64,000 bases of DNA, from assembly GCF_024703895.1 (NCBI RefSeq), contig NZ_CP087968.1, forward strand, positions 3,968,001 to 4,032,000. The letters run 5' to 3'. This document shows positions 51,587 to 59,759 of this stretch, one piece after another; positions within the stretch are counted from its first letter, which is position 1; every line of letters starts with the position of its first letter. The DNA is from Nocardioides sp. B-3 (GTDB lineage Bacteria > Actinomycetota > Actinomycetes > Propionibacteriales > Nocardioidaceae). The position numbers were made by a program, and so were the translations under genes. The notes beneath the pieces are model-generated. The model did not search any database and had not been told where the DNA came from. It worked only from the letters and a program-made list of their open reading frames with translations.

Positions 51587-52094
51587 GTGAAGCTCTTCCG
51601 CGCCCTGATCCTGCCTGCCCCGGGAACGATCGTCTTCCTGTCCAGCCTCGTCGGTGCCCCGGCCCACGCCAGCCTCTCCCGCGTGCCAACCAAGGCCCCG
51701 GTCTCTGCCGCCGACAGCGGCGCTGCGTTCGAGTCCAAGGTCATGGTCGAGATCAACGATGCACGAGCACGCTTCGGCCTGAAGCCCGTCCGCTTCTTCG
51801 ACTCCTGCGTCGAGCGGATGGCCACCTCCCCGGGGCAACCACATCGCGACGACCGGCATCTTCGCCCACCGCGACCAGCACGAGGTCCTGCGCAAGTGCA
51901 ACCAGTCCCGGGCCGGCGAGAACCTCATCCGCGGCACCGGGCTCACGGCCCGCGCCATCGTCGACGCCCGGCTCAACTCCCCCTCGCACCGCGCCGTGCT
52001 CCTCAAGGGCCGCGCGACCCTCGCCGGCATGGCGGTCGTGATCGACGGCCGGGGCCGTCAGGTCGGCGTCCTCAACGTCGCCGACGCACACTGA
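51587..52094 (+). CDS. secreted CAP-domain protein 2 (one or more frameshifts)
   Basis: About 169 residues, paralogue of the gene at 49272. GTG 51587 follows ACGGAGA. The signal segment LILPAPGTIVFLSSLVGAPA (cut near AHASL) is followed by AAFESKVMVEINDARARFGL, KPVRFFDSCVERMATS, then after a shift in a C/G run at 51834-51843 NHIATTGIFAHRDQHEVLRK, NQSRAGENLIRGTGLTARAI, DARLNSPSHRAVLLKGRATL and VVIDGRGRQVGVLNVADAH. The G-E-N of the CAP pocket and the Cys pair (DSC, KC) are conserved with the first copy. It is transcribed towards the ABC exporter genes, with 67 bases between. Confidence 0.88.
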
Positions 52095-52161
52095 TCCACG
52101 CCTGACCCGGCCACGACCTGTGGCACGATCGGTCGCTCACGCGCACGGGGGCTGGATCTTG

Positions 52162-52956
52162 GTGTACGTCGCCATCGCGACGCGGGCTTTTCGCCGCTAC
52201 TCGACCTACCGTGCCGCCACCCTGTCCGGCATCTTCACCAACTCGGTGTTCGGCATCATCTACTCCTTCGCCTACCTCGCACTGTGGGAGGCGAACCCCA
52301 CTGCCGGTGGCTACGACAAGGTCGACGCGGTCACCTACGTCTGGCTCGGCCGAGCCCTGCTGATGACGGTCGCGCTCTGGGGCGGCGGCACCACCGACGA
52401 CCTGGCCGAGCGCATCCGCACCGGTGACATCGCCATCGACCTCTACCGCCCGATCGGCCTCGTGTCCCGGTACCTCGCCGCCGATCTCGGCCGGGCGCTC
52501 TTCCACCTGCTCACGCGCGGCCCGGCACCCACGATCGTCGGTGTGATCCTCTTCGACATCTCCCTGCCCGCCTCCCCCGCCGCGGCGCTGGGTTTCGCGT
52601 TCGCCGTACCCCTCGCGGTGGTCGTCAGCTTCGGCATCCGGTTCCTTGTGGCCAGCTCGGCCTTCTGGCTGCTCGACCAGTCGGGCGTGAAGGTGATGAG
52701 CGGTGCCTTCGCGATCTTCTTCAGCGGGATGATGCTGCCGCTCGTGCTGTTCCCCGGCTGGCTGGGCACGCTCGCGCGGGCACTGCCATGGGCGGCCTAC
52801 GTGCAGGTCCCGGCCGACATCTGGCTCGGCAAGCGTCCCGGCGCGGACCCGGTCGTCGCGCTCGGCTTCCGGGTGATGTGGGCGGTGATCCTGCTGTCGG
52901 CCTGCCTGCTCGTGGTGCGAGCCGCGACTCGCAAGGTGGTGGTGCAAGGTGGTTGA
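52162..52956 (+). CDS. ABC-2 type exporter permease, first subunit
   Basis: Intact, 264 residues from GTG 52162 (VYVAIATRAFRRYSTYRAAT); a longer reading from 52120 is possible but the family normally begins here. Six helices are visible, including GIFTNSVFGIIYSFAYLALW, LGRALLMTVALWGGGTTDDL, IRTGDIAIDLYRPIGLVSRY (the amphipathic coupling segment), ALGFAFAVPLAVVVSFGIRF and GAFAIFFSGMMLPLVLFPGW. This is the DUF990/ABC-2 permease group that pairs with a second permease and an ATPase. The next permease overlaps by eight bases, and the ATPase gene is at 55417, separated by the sortase 2 pair on the opposite strand. Exported substrate unknown. Confidence 0.88.
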   Translation: MYVAIATRAFRRYSTYRAATLSGIFTNSVFGIIYSFAYLALWEANPTAGGYDKVDAVTYVWLGRALLMTVALWGGGTTDDLAERIRTGDIAIDLYRPIGLVSRYLAADLGRALFHLLTRGPAPTIVGVILFDISLPASPAAALGFAFAVPLAVVVSFGIRFLVASSAFWLLDQSGVKVMSGAFAIFFSGMMLPLVLFPGWLGTLARALPWAAYVQVPADIWLGKRPGADPVVALGFRVMWAVILLSACLLVVRAATRKVVVQGG

Positions 52957-53754
52957 GGCCCTGCACCACTCTCGCCGCTACCTCGACATCGCCCGGCTCT
53001 GGGTCCGGGCCGCGTGGGCCTATCCGGCGTCCTTCATCATGTTGGCCGTCGGCAACGGACTGATCACCGGCCTCGACTTCATCGGGCTCTGGATCATGTT
53101 CAGCCACCTCGACGACCTCGCCGGCTTCTCCCCGGCCGAGGTCGCCTTCCTGTACGGCGCCGGCTCGGTCGGCCTCGGGATCGTGGACACCCTGATCGGC
53201 AGCGTTGAACGGATCGGCACCTACGTGCGCACCGGTCGCCTCGACCAGATGCTGACCAAACCGGTGCCGCTGCTGGTGCAGGTCTGCGCCGACCAGTTCA
53301 CGCTGCGTCGGCTCGGCCGGATCACGCAGGCCGTCGTCGTCTTCGGGTGGGCCTCGACGTACGTCGACTGGACGCCCGCGCGGTCCTCGTCGCCGTCTCC
53401 ATGATCGTGAGCGGTGCGGCGGTCTTCTTCGGGCTGTTCGTCGGCTTCTCGTGCATCCAGTTCTGGACCACCGACGCGACGGAGTTCGCCAACGCATTCA
53501 CGTACGGCGGAGCCACGGTCACGCAGTACCCGCTCTCGATCTTCCCGCGCGAGGTGATGGTGGCGCTCACCTTCGTGATCCCGGTGGCGTTCGTGAACTG
53601 GTATCCGGCGCTGTTCGTGCTCGGCCGCGACGACCCGTTCGGGATGCCGCAGTGGCTGCAGCTCGCCTCACCCCCGGCCGCGGTGGTCACCGTGGCGTTG
53701 AGCCTGCTGGTGTGGCGCACCGGGGTGCGGCACTACACGTCGACCGGGAGCTGA
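52949..53754 (+). CDS. ABC-2 type exporter permease, second subunit (one frameshift)
   Basis: About 268 residues. It starts VVEALHHSRRYLDIARLWVR, then AWAYPASFIMLAVGNGLITG, IGLWIMFSHLDDLAGFSPAE, FLYGAGSVGLGIVDTLIGSV and RLDQMLTKPVPLLVQVCADQ. After a shift near 53370 come ARAVLVAVSMIVSGAAVFFG, CIQFWTTDATEFANAFTYGG, QYPLSIFPREVMVALTFVIP and FVNWYPALFVLGRDDPFG. The segment from TKPVPL to RRLGRI is the typical cytoplasmic loop of this permease group. It overlaps the first permease by eight bases, so the two form a heterodimer. It meets the sortase 2 gene tail to tail with only 3 bases between the stops. Confidence 0.88.
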
Positions 53755-53757
53755 GGC

Positions 53758-54429
53758 TCACACCGGCCGGGCGATGACCACGACGTTGCCGGCGTAGCCG
53801 GTGCCGTCCCAGTCCTCGCAGGTGATCAGGACGAGTCGACCCCGGATGCCCCGGTTGAACAGGTGGCTCGACGCGCGGCTCACCCGCGTCTTGTCGTAGA
53901 TCTCGACGCGACTGACCCAGTAGTCGATGCTGCCGGCGTCCGTGCGAACGGTGAAGACGTCACCGACGACGAGTCGCTCGAGGTTGTCGAGCGCGCCACC
54001 GCCCGTGTGCACGGTGTGACCGGTGATGATCGCGCTCCCGTCCTTCGCGCCGGGCACCGCTCCGTCGGCCCACCACCCCGGGGTCTGCGGGTCCGACGGC
54101 GGCACCAGTGTGCTGACCTGCAGGTTGATCGGCACCACCGGCACATCGATCCCGAGGGCTTCGATCTGCACCCGGTTGGGCACTCCGGCACCGGCCTCCC
54201 TCGAGCGGGGTACGGCGACGTACCCCGCGGTCGCCGACGGCGGCCCGGTCACGGAGGGCCCGGAGTGCCGCACGAACTCCTTCGACGATGCGGCGCCCGC
54301 GCCGTCCCGCCCCGGTCCCGGGCGGCTGCCCGCGTAGTCGAGGGCGAGGATGAGAGAGCAGACCGCAAGACCGGCCGCGACGAGTCCGAGACTCGCGCGA
54401 CCGGCCTTGATTGCTCGATTCCTAGGCAC
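53758..54429 (-). CDS. class F sortase 2
   Basis: Intact, 223 residues. One N-terminal membrane helix (ASLGLVAAGLAVCSLILALD, 12-31) anchors it outside. Then come VPNRVQIEALGIDVPVVPIN (84-103), TPGWWADGAVPGAKDGSAII, TGHTVHTGGGALDNLERLVV with catalytic His 138, and GIRGRLVLITCEDWDGTGYA with catalytic Cys 204, ending GNVVVIARPV. Where sortase 1 has Arg in Y-R-S-N, this protein has Y-A-G-N, so the usual catalytic Arg is not obvious; R194, R197 or R221 may serve, or the enzyme may be impaired. The start overlaps the end of the surface protein 2 gene (eight bases). The pair lie between permease and ATPase genes of an ABC exporter. Confidence 0.9.
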   Translation of the reverse strand: MPRNRAIKAGRASLGLVAAGLAVCSLILALDYAGSRPGPGRDGAGAASSKEFVRHSGPSVTGPPSATAGYVAVPRSREAGAGVPNRVQIEALGIDVPVVPINLQVSTLVPPSDPQTPGWWADGAVPGAKDGSAIITGHTVHTGGGALDNLERLVVGDVFTVRTDAGSIDYWVSRVEIYDKTRVSRASSHLFNRGIRGRLVLITCEDWDGTGYAGNVVVIARPV

Positions 54430-55242
54430 GTCCCCTCAGGTGACGGGAGGAGATCAGGCCCGGGCCGATGGCGAGTGCCATCAGACCGGCCATGCCAGCC
54501 AGCCAGAGCTGGGTGCTGGACGAGGAAGCCTGCTGCATGTCACCGGAGAGACCAGCCGCGACCGTGGTCGGCACTGCTGCCTGCTCGCCGAGGACCTCGA
54601 CCTTGGGCTCGTCCTTGACCTTGGGCTCGTCCTTCTGCTTGACCTCGTTCTCGGCGGCCTGCTCACCCTTGACCTCGGGGGCCGCGGTGGGCTCGGACGT
54701 GGCGACCGTGACGGGCGGAGCCGCCGGGGTCGTGGCAGGCGTCACCGGTGTGGTGACCGGCGTCGTCAGGGGTGACCGGCGTCGTCGGGGTGACCGGCGT
54801 CGTCGGGGTGACCGGCGTGGTCGGCGTGGTCGGCGTGGTCGGCGTGGTCGGCGTGGTCGGCGTGGTCGGCGTGGTCGGCGTGGTGGGCGGCGGGATCGGG
54901 ATGGTGGTCACGCTGTAGTGGCTGATGTCCTTGCCCGACGAGTGCTCGATCGTGACTGACGCTGCGGGCGGGTCGACGAGCGTGTATTCAGGGACCGTCA
55001 CCCTGCTTGATCGAGCCGGCCTTCACGCAGTAGCCGCTGATGAGCTGCCCCTCGGGTGCGGTGAAGGTGAGCGACTTGGTCGTCTGGTTGTCCGGCTCGA
55101 GGTGCGTGCCCGTGCACACCCCTTCGTTGTCGTTGTCGGCCGCACTGGCGGCGGCAACGCCGAACGGTGCGACGGCCAGCAGCATGGTTCCGGCAAGTAG
55201 CGCCAGCGTGTTTCTCGTTCGCGATGGTGCGGTGGATCGCAT
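54422..55242 (-). CDS. secreted Thr/Pro-rich surface protein 2 with C-terminal membrane helix (two frameshifts)
   Basis: About 273 residues. ATG 55242 follows GGGGAG. Signal peptide NTLALLAGTMLLAVAPFGVA (cut near SAADN), then a domain with SLTFTAPEGQLISGYCVKAG, TLVDPPAASVTIEHSSGKDI and SHYSVTTIP, strongly like surface protein 1. A (Thr-Thr-Pro)n stalk coded by a 9-bp tandem repeat follows, then a charged stretch (ENEVKQKDEPKVKDEPKVEV). The end is LGEQAAVPTTVAAGLSGDMQ followed by a helix LWLAGMAGLMALAIGPGLIS and basic SRHLRGRA. That helix plus positive tail is the layout of a sortase sorting signal, with VPTTVAAG in place of LPxTG. Shifts are near 55000 and 54768. Overlaps sortase 2. Confidence 0.82.
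54814..54885. repeat. 9-bp tandem repeat, eight units, coding Pro-Thr-Thr
   Basis: GGCGTGGTC is repeated seven times exactly from 54814, with an eighth unit GGCGTGGTG (to 54885). Longer 18-bp units with GTGACCGGCGTCGTCGGG lie just to its left. It codes the Thr/Pro stalk of surface protein 2 on the minus strand and should vary in copy number. Confidence 0.9.
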
Positions 55243-55344
55243 CCGGGGCTCCCCTCTCCCGACGGAGCACGCCGGTGAGTCATCTGTGACAGACCCTTCC
55301 GGCCTGATACCCAAACGATGTCCGAGCACCCGATTCACAAGTAG

Positions 55345-55357
55345 CCCCATTTTGGGG
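55345..55357. promoter_or_regulatory. CCCCA-TTT-TGGGG palindrome upstream of surface protein 2
   Basis: CCCCATTTTGGGG is a dyad with an AT-rich centre, 103 bases before the ATG at 55242 and 60 bases before the divergent ABC ATPase gene. It resembles the element at 49207-49222 before CAP gene 1. Confidence 0.35.
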
Positions 55358-55416
55358 ATATCCCCTCGGCGCCCCGCCGGGTCTCGCGTCGCCGGCGCAT
55401 CGGACATGATGGCCGC

Positions 55417-56388
55417 GTGCCTGCGACCGCCGATGCGTTGATCTCCGTCCGCAACCCGGAGCGCGATTTCGTCGTACGGCGCCGTGTGGACGGGCGCCGG
55501 CGCAAGGTGCGCGAGCACGTCCGCGCCGTGCGCGACCTGACGTTCGATGTGGCCGCGGGCGAGATGGTGGGCTACATCGGGCCCAACGGTGCCGGGAAGT
55601 CCACGACGATCAAGATGCTGACCGGGATCCCGGGTGCCGACGCGCGGTGAGCTGCGCGTCGCCGGCCTCGAGCCGCAGCGCAACCGCGTCGAGCTGGCCA
55701 AGCGCATCGGTGTCGTCTTCGGCCAGCGCACGACGCTGTGGTGGGACCTGCCGCTGCGCGACTCGTTCGAGCTGCTGCAGAAGATCTATCGCATACCCAC
55801 ATTGAGGTACGCCGAGAATCTCGACCGCTTCGTCGAGCTGCTCGACCTCGGCGACCAGCTGGACACGCCTGTGCGCCAGCTCTCCCTCGGGCAGCGCATG
55901 CGCGGCGACATCACCGCCGCGCTGCTCCACGACCCGGAGATCCTCTACCTCGACGAGCCGACCATCGGGCTCGACGTGATCAGCAAGGGCCGGCTGCGGG
56001 AGTTCCTACGAGCGCTGAACGCCGAGCGCGGCACCACCCCACGGTGCTGACCACCCACGACCTGCAGGACATCGAGGCGTTGTGCGACCGGGTCATCGTG
56101 ATCGACCACGGCACGGCGGTCTTCGACGGCCCGCTCGCGGGTTTGCACGAGCAGGGCGGCTCCACCCGCACCCTCGTGGTCGACCTCGTCGACGAGACGT
56201 CGCCCATCGTGGTCCCGGGCGCCACCGTGCGCCGGGTGGAGGGGCCGCGACAGTGGCTCTCGTTCCCGGCCGACGCCAGCGCCGCTCCCATCGTCGGCGC
56301 GATCGCGGCGGCCTACGACCTCGCGGACCTCTCGATCCGGGAGCCCGACATCGAAGACGTGATCCGCGAGCTGTACTCCCGCTCCTAG
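55417..56388 (+). CDS. ABC exporter ATP-binding protein (two frameshifts)
   Basis: About 323 residues. It starts [20 protein letters not shown], with the extended N-terminal loop [20 protein letters not shown] seen in this exporter group. Walker A is [16 protein letters not shown]. After an extra base near 55630 come [20 protein letters not shown] and [20 protein letters not shown] (Q-loop), signature [20 protein letters not shown], Walker [17 protein letters not shown]; after a shift near 56040 [20 protein letters not shown] (switch His). The C-terminal 80 residues form a regulatory extension ([20 protein letters not shown]). The [10 protein letters not shown]-loop is typical of ATPases paired with DUF990-type permeases, so it should serve the permeases at 52162-53754. 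Confidence 0.92.
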
Positions 56389-56403
56389 GCTAGCGTTCGA
56401 CGC

Positions 56404-57369
56404 ATGCCGGACGCCTTCAGGACAGACGTGCTGGGCCGCCCCTACGTGGTCGAGAACATCGAGCTGCCCGATGACGGTGAGGGCCCGGTCGTGGCGACGT
56501 TGGTCCGCAAGCCCACCCGCAAGCGGGCGGGGAAGGCCGTGCTGCACGTGCACGGCTTCGCCGACTACTTCTTCCACCGTGAGTACGCCGAGTGGTGGAC
56601 CGCTCGTGGCTACACGTTCTATGCCATCGACCTGCGCAAGTACGGCCGTTCCCTGCGCGAGCACCAGACCCCCAACTTCGTCGAGGACCCGGCGGACTAC
56701 TTCCCCGAGCTCGACGCGGCCCGGCAGCGGATCACCGAACGGGACGGGCACACCAGCGTGGTGGCGACCGCGCACTCGACCGGCGGTCTCACGCTGCCGC
56801 TGTGGCTCGACGAGCGACGCCCGCCGGAGCTGTCGGCGATGTTCCTCAACGCGCCCCGGCTCGACATGCAGGGATCGGCCCGGCTGCGCAACCCGGCGGC
56901 CGCGGCGGCCCTCAACCAGCTCGGCGCGCGACAGCCGCATCGGCTGATCCCGCGCACGGTCAACACGTTCTACGGACGCTCGCTGCACCGCGACCACGAG
57001 GGCGAGTTCGACTACAACTTCGAGTGGAAGCCACTCGAGTCCTACCCCGTCTACGCCGGCTGGTTGCGCGCGATCAGGCGCGGCCACGGGCAGATCCATC
57101 GCGGGCTGGACATCAAGGCCCCCACGCTGGTGCTCTCGTCGGGGCGCACGGTCTATCCCAAGGAGATGGGCGAGGACGTCCACACCAACGACATCGTCCC
57201 GGACGTCCAGCAGATCCGGCGCTGGGCCTCGTCGCTCGGCTCCCACGTCACCAGCATCGGCATCGACGGCGCCCGCCACGACGTCGTGCTGTCCCGTCCG
57301 GAGGTGCGCGTCCGCGTCTACGCCGAGATCGATCGCTGGCTCACGGCGTACGTCGAGAAGCCGGCCTGA
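56404..57369 (+). CDS. alpha/beta hydrolase (serine hydrolase, lysophospholipase-like)
   Basis: Intact, 321 residues. Fold markers: AVLHVHGFADYFFHREYAEW (oxyanion strand H-G), YTFYAIDLRKYGRSLREHQT, nucleophile elbow VVATAHSTGGLTLPLW (A-H-S-T-G-G; Ser nucleophile), the acid strand APTLVLSSGRTVYP and the catalytic His in IGIDGARHDVVLSRPEVR. The arrangement fits the serine aminopeptidase S33/monoglyceride-lipase-like group (Hydrolase_4). No signal peptide, so cytoplasmic. It is 15 bases after the ABC ATPase gene, possibly in the same transcript, and its stop abuts the TSUP stop on the other strand. Confidence 0.92.
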   Translation: MPDAFRTDVLGRPYVVENIELPDDGEGPVVATLVRKPTRKRAGKAVLHVHGFADYFFHREYAEWWTARGYTFYAIDLRKYGRSLREHQTPNFVEDPADYFPELDAARQRITERDGHTSVVATAHSTGGLTLPLWLDERRPPELSAMFLNAPRLDMQGSARLRNPAAAAALNQLGARQPHRLIPRTVNTFYGRSLHRDHEGEFDYNFEWKPLESYPVYAGWLRAIRRGHGQIHRGLDIKAPTLVLSSGRTVYPKEMGEDVHTNDIVPDVQQIRRWASSLGSHVTSIGIDGARHDVVLSRPEVRVRVYAEIDRWLTAYVEKPA

Positions 57370-58129
57370 TCAGGTCAGCAGGGTGATCAGGGCGGCGACC
57401 CCGACGACCACGATGAAGCCGCGCAACACAGCGGCCGGCAGCCGCCGACCGATCGAGGCGCCGAGCACTCCGCCGACGATCGCGCCACCGCCGATGAGCA
57501 CCACGATCAGCCAGTCGACGTCGGCGACCAACGCGAAGAGCACCCCGGAGACGCCGTTGACGAGCACGGCCGGGACATTCTTCAGCCCGTTCAGCCGCTG
57601 CAGGGTCTCGTCGATGCCGATCCCCATGATGGCCATCATCAGCACGCCCTGCGCGGCGCCGAAGTAGCCGCCGTACACCCCGCACGCGAACATCAGCGGC
57701 CACACCCACCGGGCCCCGCGGGCCGGGAGGCCGCCGGTCGCCTCGTGCCGGCGCGCGACCCGTGCGGAGAGTCCGGGGACCGGCAATGACGAGCACCAGC
57801 CCGAGCAGGATCAGGGCGGGCACGATCATCTCGAAGGCACCGGGCTGCCAGAGCAGCAGCAGGCCGCCGAGCAGGCCGCCGCCCGCCGAGGCGCTCGCGA
57901 GGTGCAGGACCCGGCTGCGCTGGCCGACCAGCTCGCGGCGGTAGCCCGGGGCGCCGGTCACCGAGCCGGGCACGAGGCCGATCGAGTTGGAGACGTTGGC
58001 GGTCACGGGCGGCACGCCGAACGCCAGCAGGGTCGGGAAGGTGATCAACGTCCCCGACCCCACCACGGTGTTGATGGTGCCGGCCGCCACTCCCGCGAGG
58101 GCGATCAGCACGGCTTCGAGCGGGCTCAC
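57370..58129 (-). CDS. TSUP (TauE/SafE) family permease (one frameshift)
   Basis: About 253 residues with eight helices. The start VSPLEAVLIALAGVAAGTIN followed by TVVGSGTLITFPTLLAFGVP is the family's first conserved half (G-x-G-S/G-x-L-x-x-P), then PVTANVSNSIGLVPGSVTGA. After a shift near 57780 comes the second half: MFACGVYGGYFGAAQGVLMM, RLNGLKNVPAVLVNGVSGVL and VGGVLGASIGRRLPAAVLRG. Members move sulfite, sulfonates or other organic anions; the substrate is unknown. The GTG start overlaps the SPFH gene stop (GTGA), so it is co-translated with it. Confidence 0.9.
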
Positions 58130-59237
58130 TCCGAGGGGGGCTCCTGAGCAGTGGGAGGCTCGACCGGCGGCGCCACGGGAGCGGCCGTCGGCGTCCGGCT
58201 CGCCGACTCGGCCGCCTTGATGGCTTCCTCGACGGCCTTGTTGGTGGAGCCCGCGCCCGACGACTGCGGCAGCTGCGGCTCGGTCGGGCCCATGTCGACG
58301 CGGGTGCGCGGCGTGGCGTCCTGCGGGATACCGGCGATCTCGTGGATGGAGGAGCCGAGGCCCTCGAGCGCCCCGGTGATCTCGGAGGGGATCACCCACA
58401 CCTTGTTGGCGCTGCCCTCGGCGATCTTCGGCATCATCTGGAGGTACTGGTAGGCCAGCAGCGACTGGTCGGGCTGGCCGTCGTGGATCGCCCGGAAGAC
58501 GGTCTGGATGGCCTGACCCTCACCCCCGGGCACGCAGGATCGAGGCCTCGCGGTCGGCCCTGGGCACGCAGGATCTGCGACTCACGATCACCCTCGGCGT
58601 TGAGGATCTGCGACTGCTTGGAGCCCTCTGCGGTGAGGATGGCCGCCCGGCGCGAACCCTCGGCCGTGAGGATCACGGCGCGCTTCTCGCGGTCGGCGCG
58701 CATCTGCTTCTCCATCGAGTCCTTGATGGAGGGCGGCGGGTCGATGCCCTTGAGCTCGACACGGTTGACGCGGATGCCCCACTTGCCGGTGGCCTCGTCG
58801 AGCACGCCACGCAGTCCGGAGTTGATCTGGTCGCGGCTGGTCAGCGTCTCCTCGAGGTCCATCCCACCGACGATGTTGCGCAGGGTCGTCATGGTGAGCT
58901 GCTCGATGGCCCGGATGTAGTTGGCGATCTCGTAGGTCGCGGCGACCGGGTCGGTGACTCGGAAGTAGATGACCGTGTCGATCGAGACGACGAGGTTGTC
59001 CTCGGTGATGACGGGCTGCAGCGGGAACGACACGACCTGCTCGCGCAGGTCGATGAGGTAGCGAAGCCGGTCGATGAACGGCATCAGGATGTTCAGGCCG
59101 GCGGGCAGCGTGCCCTTGTACTTGCCGAACCGCTCGACGATCCCGGCTCGGGCCTGCGGCACGATGCGCACCGTCTTGGCGAGCACGACGATCACGAACA
59201 GGACCAGCAGCGCCAACAGGATGAGGGCGATCTCCAT
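58126..59237 (-). CDS. SPFH/Band 7 (stomatin-like) membrane protein (two frameshifts)
   Basis: About 370 residues. An N-terminal helix EIALILLALLVLFVIVVLAK anchors it. The SPFH domain follows: RIVPQARAGIVERFGKYKGT, ILMPFIDRLRYLIDLREQVV, VVSIDTVIYFRVTDPVAATY and TLRNIVGGMDLEETLTSRDQ. Then a long helical stalk with repeats of ILTAEG and ILNAEG (DREKRAVILTAEGSRRAAIL). An extra base in a CCTGG site (58558-58563) and one in a G run at 58525-58530 break the stalk; the C-terminal part is VFRAIHDGQPDQSLLAYQYL, LGSSIHEIAGI and a Pro-rich tail. Stomatin-like proteins form membrane-bound rings and microdomains. The NfeD gene upstream is its usual partner. Confidence 0.92.
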
Positions 59238-59267
59238 GGACGTCTCCTTCGGGAGGTGTCGGGTGGT

Positions 59268-59729
59268 TCAGGACTCGAGTCGGGCGACCGGGTGGACGAT
59301 GGCGGTGGCTCCGCGGATCTCCAGCACCTCGACGGTCTCGCCGGCAGCGATCGTGGTGGTCTCGTCGTAGGGCTCGGCGGTCCAGAACTCGCCGGCGAGC
59401 TTGATCCGGCCGGCGGCCGGGCTCGATACCTCCTCGGTGACCGTGCCCTGCTTGCCGACCAGCTTGCCGTGGCCGAGGGACAGCTCGGGACCGTGGTGAA
59501 GACGCTTGACCATGGTCGGGCGCACCATCGCGATCGCCGCCAGCGACGCGGCGGCCGCGGCCGGGACACGGAGGGCGATCGGCAGCCCGATGACCGCGGT
59601 GATCATGCCGACGAGCGCACCGGCCGCGAGCATGATCAGGATCAGGTCGAGGCTGAACATCTCGGCCACGCCCGGGACGATCGTCAGACCGAGCCAGGTC
59701 TCCCACGCGTGATCACGAAGCCACTCCAT
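59268..59729 (-). CDS. NfeD-family membrane protein
   Basis: Intact, 153 residues, the short NfeD form without protease domain. Two or three helices (WETWLGLTIVPGVAEMFSLD, LILIMLAAGALVGMITAVIG, VPAAAAASLAAIAMVRPTMV) precede a C-terminal OB-fold (LVGKQGTVTEEVSSPAAGRI, KLAGEFWTAEPYDETTTIAA, GETVEVLEIRGATAIVHPVA). It sits 30 bases upstream of the SPFH gene on the same strand, a pairing conserved across bacteria, where NfeD and stomatin-like proteins associate in the membrane. Function beyond that is not settled. Confidence 0.92.
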   Translation of the reverse strand: MEWLRDHAWETWLGLTIVPGVAEMFSLDLILIMLAAGALVGMITAVIGLPIALRVPAAAAASLAAIAMVRPTMVKRLHHGPELSLGHGKLVGKQGTVTEEVSSPAAGRIKLAGEFWTAEPYDETTTIAAGETVEVLEIRGATAIVHPVARLES

Positions 59730-59759
59730 GAACCGACCCTATCCGGTGGCCCCGCACGC

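Noticed and set aside
54814-54885. CRISPR-like array
   Set aside because: The 9-bp units are contiguous without spacers and code a Pro-Thr-Thr stalk in frame.
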